A stretch of DNA of 33,604 bases, taken from positions 1 through 33,604 of the forward strand of contig JACPRK010000111.1 of NCBI GenBank assembly GCA_016190005.1. The letters are read 5' to 3'. Origin of the DNA: Candidatus Wallbacteria bacterium. GTDB taxonomy: Bacteria > Muiribacteriota > UBA6191 > JACPRK01. Made by a program: the position numbers and the translations under genes. The notes under the pieces are model-generated. The model was not told where the DNA came from. It saw nothing but the letters and a program-made list of their open reading frames with translations, and ran no database searches. Numbering within the stretch: the first letter of the stretch is position 1; every line of letters begins with the position of its first letter. This document shows positions 30,929 through 33,604 of the stretch, piece by piece.

Positions 30929-31644
30929 GAGAAGATCGCCCCCCTCTGGAGCGGCAGCAATGCCACCTTCATGTTGAGCGCCACGGTGCGAAAGAGCTCT
31001 GCCGTCTGATGCGAGACGCGGACGCGCAGAAAGAGGATGACGGCGAAGAGCGCGCCGGGACCGAGCATGCCGCCAAAGCCGAGCACCGATTCGACCCGGT
31101 GGGGAAGGACGAACTTCTCCTGGGCCGGCACCAACGGACTGCCCAGGGCGACCGGGACGTGGAAAACGTTGTAGCTTTGCGTCGAATGGTCGACCATCAG
31201 CTCAGGGCTGGCCCCCAGGAGAGCGGCAGTGGGGACCCCGAGCTGGGCCAGCAAGCTGGCGATCATTGGGGCGCCCGCGATTGCCTTCTCGCTGACCAGC
31301 GGGATGGCCTGGTGACCTTCGGACGAGAGCCTGGAGTTCCACTCGGGCAGCAAGCCGGCCGTCGCCAGGAGAGTGAGGCACCGTGTCGCCTCGGAGAGCG
31401 AATCGTCAACGGGGAAGCGCCGCGCGAACTGCTGCAGGCCGGGCGGCAGAGAACCGTACGGCAGGGTCAGGAAGACGCGCGCCAGCACGCAGGCCGGCGA
31501 AGACCCATCGCCCAGCATCGCATAGAGATACTCGACGGCCGCGCGGCAAGCGTCCTCCATGCTGTCGGCCCCGTCACCCACCCCTCGAAGGTCGGCGCCG
31601 CACCTCAGCGTGTCGCTCAGCTTGAAGTTGGCGATTTCGTACAT
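30925..31644 (-). CDS. Conserved sensor-like protein coupled to a histidine kinase
   Basis: The 239-residue soluble protein contains CLTLLATAGLLPEWNSRLSS (about 106-125), HQAIPLVSEK, and the end region FGGMLGPGALFAVILFLRV. The pattern resembles a GAF-like alpha/beta fold. I recall similar proteins next to, or fused with, histidine kinases, but I do not know a named family. The ATG at 31644 starts at the conserved MYEIANFKLSD; the frame upstream to 31839 looks non-coding. Only weak purines precede the start. It overlaps the kinase gene by 4 bp, so it is likely the input or a regulator for that kinase. Confidence 0.8.
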   Translation of the reverse strand: MYEIANFKLSDTLRCGADLRGVGDGADSMEDACRAAVEYLYAMLGDGSSPACVLARVFLTLPYGSLPPGLQQFARRFPVDDSLSEATRCLTLLATAGLLPEWNSRLSSEGHQAIPLVSEKAIAGAPMIASLLAQLGVPTAALLGASPELMVDHSTQSYNVFHVPVALGSPLVPAQEKFVLPHRVESVLGFGGMLGPGALFAVILFLRVRVSHQTAELFRTVALNMKVALLPLQRGAIFS

Positions 31645-31854
31645 CCCCGCTGGACGAGGGGCCGCGCCCCTCGGCCATTCCGAACAGTATCCTTGCCCGC
31701 CCGCAACCGCAAGTACCGCCGCCCCCCGCCGTTCGAGGCGCGCGCGCCAATCTGGTAACCAAAGTTGCCCATGCAGCGAAAACTCCCGAAAGCCCGCGCC
31801 GGAAGTGCCGCGTCCTGCACCCAGCCCGCCATTTCGCATGCCCCTCTTGCCCCC

Positions 31855-31910
31855 CCTGACTCCTGAAGCCTGATCCCTGAAGCCTCAAGCCTCACTCCTC
31901 AAGCCTGACT
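31855..31910. repeat. Eight tandem 7-bp units, consensus CCTSANN
   Basis: Without a gap the units are CCTGACT, CCTGAAG, CCTGATC, CCTGAAG, CCTCAAG, CCTCACT, CCTCAAG and CCTGACT. The array ends 10 bp before a -10 like TATACT. Unit length equals that of the array at 13911-13945 but the sequence differs. The rest of 31645-31936 contains no gene I can support. Confidence 0.9.
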
Positions 31911-31919
31911 TGCGGGGCC

Positions 31920-31925
31920 TATACT
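31920..31925 (+). promoter_or_regulatory. Putative -10 element of the sigma factor gene
   Basis: TATACT matches 5 of 6 to the -10 consensus. No convincing -35 is visible; the position where it should lie falls inside the 7-bp repeat array. Transcription would begin near 31932, only five bases before an in-frame ATG at 31937. Confidence 0.45.
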
Positions 31926-31975
31926 GCCCGCGTCACATGGGTGCAACGGCGGGGGCGGGCAGCGCGTACAAGCAC

Positions 31976-32545
31976 ATGGATGTGGAACCCGACATCGAGG
32001 CGATCGCAGCGAGCGTCGCAGCAGGCGAGACGGAGCGGTTCGAAGCCATCGTCCGCCATTTCCAGCGGCCGCTGTTCAACTTCATCTTGAATCGAGTGCG
32101 CGACATGGAGACGGCCGAGGAGCTGGCGCAGGAGACCTTCCTGAAGGCGTATCGCAGCCTGGCCAGTTTCGACGGGCGCAGATCCGGGTTCAAGACCTGG
32201 CTCTATCGCATCGGGCTGAACCTCTGCCTGGACCACTTCCGCCGGCGCCGCGTGCGCGCGGCAGAAGAGGAGAAGCTCGCGCACGAGAATCGGGCAGAAA
32301 ACTCGCCAGCGCCTGCGGACCGGCTGGCCCAGCGGGATCAGCTGATGCGGCTGCTGGGGCGGGTTGCCGGCGACGAGGCGGAGCTGCTCCTGATGCGGTA
32401 CGCCGACGATCTCACCTATGAAGAGATGGCCGTGGTGACCGGTCTGGGCGAGAGCACGCTCCGCAGCCGCGTGCACCGGGCGCTGCGCAAGCTGCAGGCG
32501 CTGGTGGCGCCGGCCGGGAAGGGGGCGGGGCGCGATGTCGTGTGA
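31976..32545 (+). CDS. ECF-family RNA polymerase sigma factor
   Basis: The 189-residue protein has region 2 (about 18-90, with NRVRDMETAEELAQETFLKAY, seen from about 38, then FKTWLYRIGLNLCLDHFRRRR shown here in part as TWLYRIGLNLCLD) and region 4 (about 125-180, with LLLMRYADDLTYEEMA and a helix-turn-helix ending TLRSRVHRALRKL). The start is uncertain: ATG 31976 (MDVEPD) fits the family best, while ATG 31937 would add 13 residues and be nearly leaderless. Neither has a ribosome site. The gene overlaps the anti-sigma gene by 11 bp, so the pair is co-translated and the sigma should be held inactive until a signal arrives. The promoter target is unknown. Confidence 0.92.
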   Translation: MDVEPDIEAIAASVAAGETERFEAIVRHFQRPLFNFILNRVRDMETAEELAQETFLKAYRSLASFDGRRSGFKTWLYRIGLNLCLDHFRRRRVRAAEEEKLAHENRAENSPAPADRLAQRDQLMRLLGRVAGDEAELLLMRYADDLTYEEMAVVTGLGESTLRSRVHRALRKLQALVAPAGKGAGRDVV

Positions 32546-33482
32546 GCGGTATCGGACGGCCTTGGCGGAGCGGGCCGACGGGGAATCGCCGGGCACGCCC
32601 GGGTCGGAGCTCGAGGCCCACCTGGCGGGCTGTGACGGCTGCCGCCGCGAGCTCGAGGCGCTGCGGCGAGCAGTCGAGACCCTGCGAGCGGACATTTCCG
32701 TGGAGCCACCCGAGTCCATGACGCGCAGCGTCATGGAGCGCGTCCGGGCGGAGGCGCGTCCCGTACCGAGGGTGGGAAAGCAAGGCGGGAGCGCTTCCTG
32801 GGTACCCGCCGATTGGTGGCGGTTTGCGACGGGCCTGGCGGTGGGCGCCGTCGCGACCGTGGCTGCGCTCTGGCTGGGCGGCGACCGTCCGGGTCAGGGA
32901 GTCGCACCACAGTCTGCGCCCGTGGTTACCCGGGTCCCGGACGTCGTCCCCACGCCGGCGCCCTCGCCGATTCCACCCACGGGCGGTCTCCAGGTCGCCT
33001 CGGGCGGCCGCGGCGAATGGCGTCAGGCGGCCCCCGCCCCGGCATTGCGCGCGGGTGACACGGTGCGCGCCGTCGGCGCAGCCGGCCAGCTGCTTCTGGC
33101 CACCGGCACGCGAGTGACTGTCTCCCCGGACTCAGCCCTCGTCTTCGAGAGCGCCGCCCAGCTCACGCTCACCCGCGGCCGGCTCGAGCTCCACGCCGTC
33201 TCTCCGATCGCCGTGCGAACGCCAAACGCCAAGGTCTCCGTGCTCGGCACGCGATTCAGCGTGGAGCTTTCGTCCACGGGCCACACCCTGATCCACGTCA
33301 CGTCCGGCCGCGTTGCCGTCCTCGAGCTCGCCACAGGCAGCAGCAAAGAGCTAGCCGCCGGGCAGTCGCACGACTGCCCGCCCGCCGCGTCCCCAAGCGC
33401 GGCGCCTCCTTCACTCCCCAGCTCGAGCGCGCCCCCCGCGACGCCCCCGCGGCCCGTCACCACCATCCAGGAAGGCTTCTAG
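32535..33482 (+). CDS. Zinc-finger anti-sigma factor with FecR-like periplasmic domain
   Basis: The 315-residue membrane protein has an N-terminal zinc anti-sigma motif (His29, Cys33, Cys36 in EAHLAGCDGC) that should bind the ECF sigma, one membrane segment (about 97-116), and a periplasmic FecR-type domain (about 165-275, with VRTPNAKVSVLGTRFSVEL, then VTSGRVAVLE). It ends in a Pro/Ser/Ala-rich tail. FecR domains relay signals in iron-type surface signalling, often from a TonB-dependent receptor; one is encoded at 19197, but a link is only a guess. The ATG at 32535 lies inside the sigma gene. Repeat copy C follows 59 bp after the stop. Confidence 0.9.
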   Translation: MSCERYRTALAERADGESPGTPGSELEAHLAGCDGCRRELEALRRAVETLRADISVEPPESMTRSVMERVRAEARPVPRVGKQGGSASWVPADWWRFATGLAVGAVATVAALWLGGDRPGQGVAPQSAPVVTRVPDVVPTPAPSPIPPTGGLQVASGGRGEWRQAAPAPALRAGDTVRAVGAAGQLLLATGTRVTVSPDSALVFESAAQLTLTRGRLELHAVSPIAVRTPNAKVSVLGTRFSVELSSTGHTLIHVTSGRVAVLELATGSSKELAAGQSHDCPPAASPSAAPPSLPSSSAPPATPPRPVTTIQEGF

Positions 33483-33541
33483 GAGCGCGTCGGAGAATTC
33501 GATCCGGCCCGCGCGTCTGGTCCCAGTCGAACAGGGAACAC

Positions 33542-33604
33542 GGGAAAACCCGTGGCGTCTACCTGTACCGGGTTTTCGGCGAAAACCCGGTACAGGTAGA
33601 CGCC
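33542..33604. repeat. Palindromic repeat element, copy C, cut by the window edge
   Basis: The left arm core 33554-33577 pairs perfectly with 33581-33604 around GGC; the right arm runs off the window. A GGGAAAACCCGT boundary (33542-33553) precedes it, equivalent to the 12-bp boundary units of copies A and B. The core matches copy B at every visible position of the arms. Confidence 0.95.

Overview
The window is about 33.6 kb of GC-rich bacterial chromosome with tightly packed, often 4-bp-overlapping genes. Signal peptides, a TonB-dependent receptor, an outer-membrane beta-barrel and a multihaem cytochrome show a Gram-negative (diderm) organism. The Ser/Thr kinase with a C-terminal sensor region, the FHA-containing sigma54 activator, VIT/von Willebrand and TPR proteins, and several non-DNA-binding two-component systems fit a complex soil or sediment lineage of the Myxococcota/Desulfobacterota/Acidobacteriota kind. 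I cannot name the taxon from sequence alone. No rRNA, tRNA, CRISPR array, transposase or phage gene is visible.

Layout. (1) 130-5513, minus: a membrane Ser/Thr kinase followed by a betaine/choline-type ABC transporter, made of a substrate-binding/permease fusion and an ATPase with a CBS-like tail. (2) 5591-7594, plus: an FHA-AAA+-Fis sigma54 activator translationally coupled to a VapBC-type toxin-antitoxin pair, ended by a perfect hairpin. (3) 7739-8944, plus: a secreted TPR-containing protein with its own promoter. (4) 8959-10444, minus: a 2-hydroxyacid dehydrogenase and a secreted protein built of 12-residue repeats. (5) 10956-11468, minus: a small Tyr/Gly/Asn-rich secreted protein with a near-consensus promoter. 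(6) 11669-13858, minus: a BNR beta-propeller protein, a MoaD/ThiS-like protein and a TrmJ-like RNA methyltransferase. (7) 13981-18472, plus: a TPR protein, a small membrane protein and a secreted VIT-vWA protein. (8) 18579-18941, minus: a stand-alone receiver. (9) 19197-29115, plus: a seven-gene array of TonB-dependent receptor, periplasmic binding protein, membrane histidine kinase, receiver-kinase hybrid, IPT/TIG lipoprotein, ten-haem-motif cytochrome c and outer-membrane barrel. (10) 29130-31644, minus: sensor-like protein, histidine kinase and single-domain receiver, all with 4-bp overlaps. (11) 31976-33482, plus: an ECF sigma factor and a zinc-finger/FecR anti-sigma.

The most interesting system is block 9. 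It looks like a porin-cytochrome electron conduit (MtrA/MtrB-like in logic) encoded with its own receptor, binding protein and phosphorelay and read from one promoter. The kinases would sense something related to the TonB-dependent receptor and binding protein. No DNA-binding response regulator is present.

The second theme is repeats. A palindromic element of about 50-75 bp occurs at 2182-2265, 18496-18582 and 33542-33604, with a half copy at 11607-11640. One copy lies in frame inside the transporter gene and forms the linker between its two domains. There is also an unrelated 86-bp palindrome (19014-19099), a terminator-like palindrome whose end supplies a promoter -35 (7597-7657), and two different tandem arrays of 7-bp units (13911-13945, 31855-31910), each just upstream of a gene with little or no leader.
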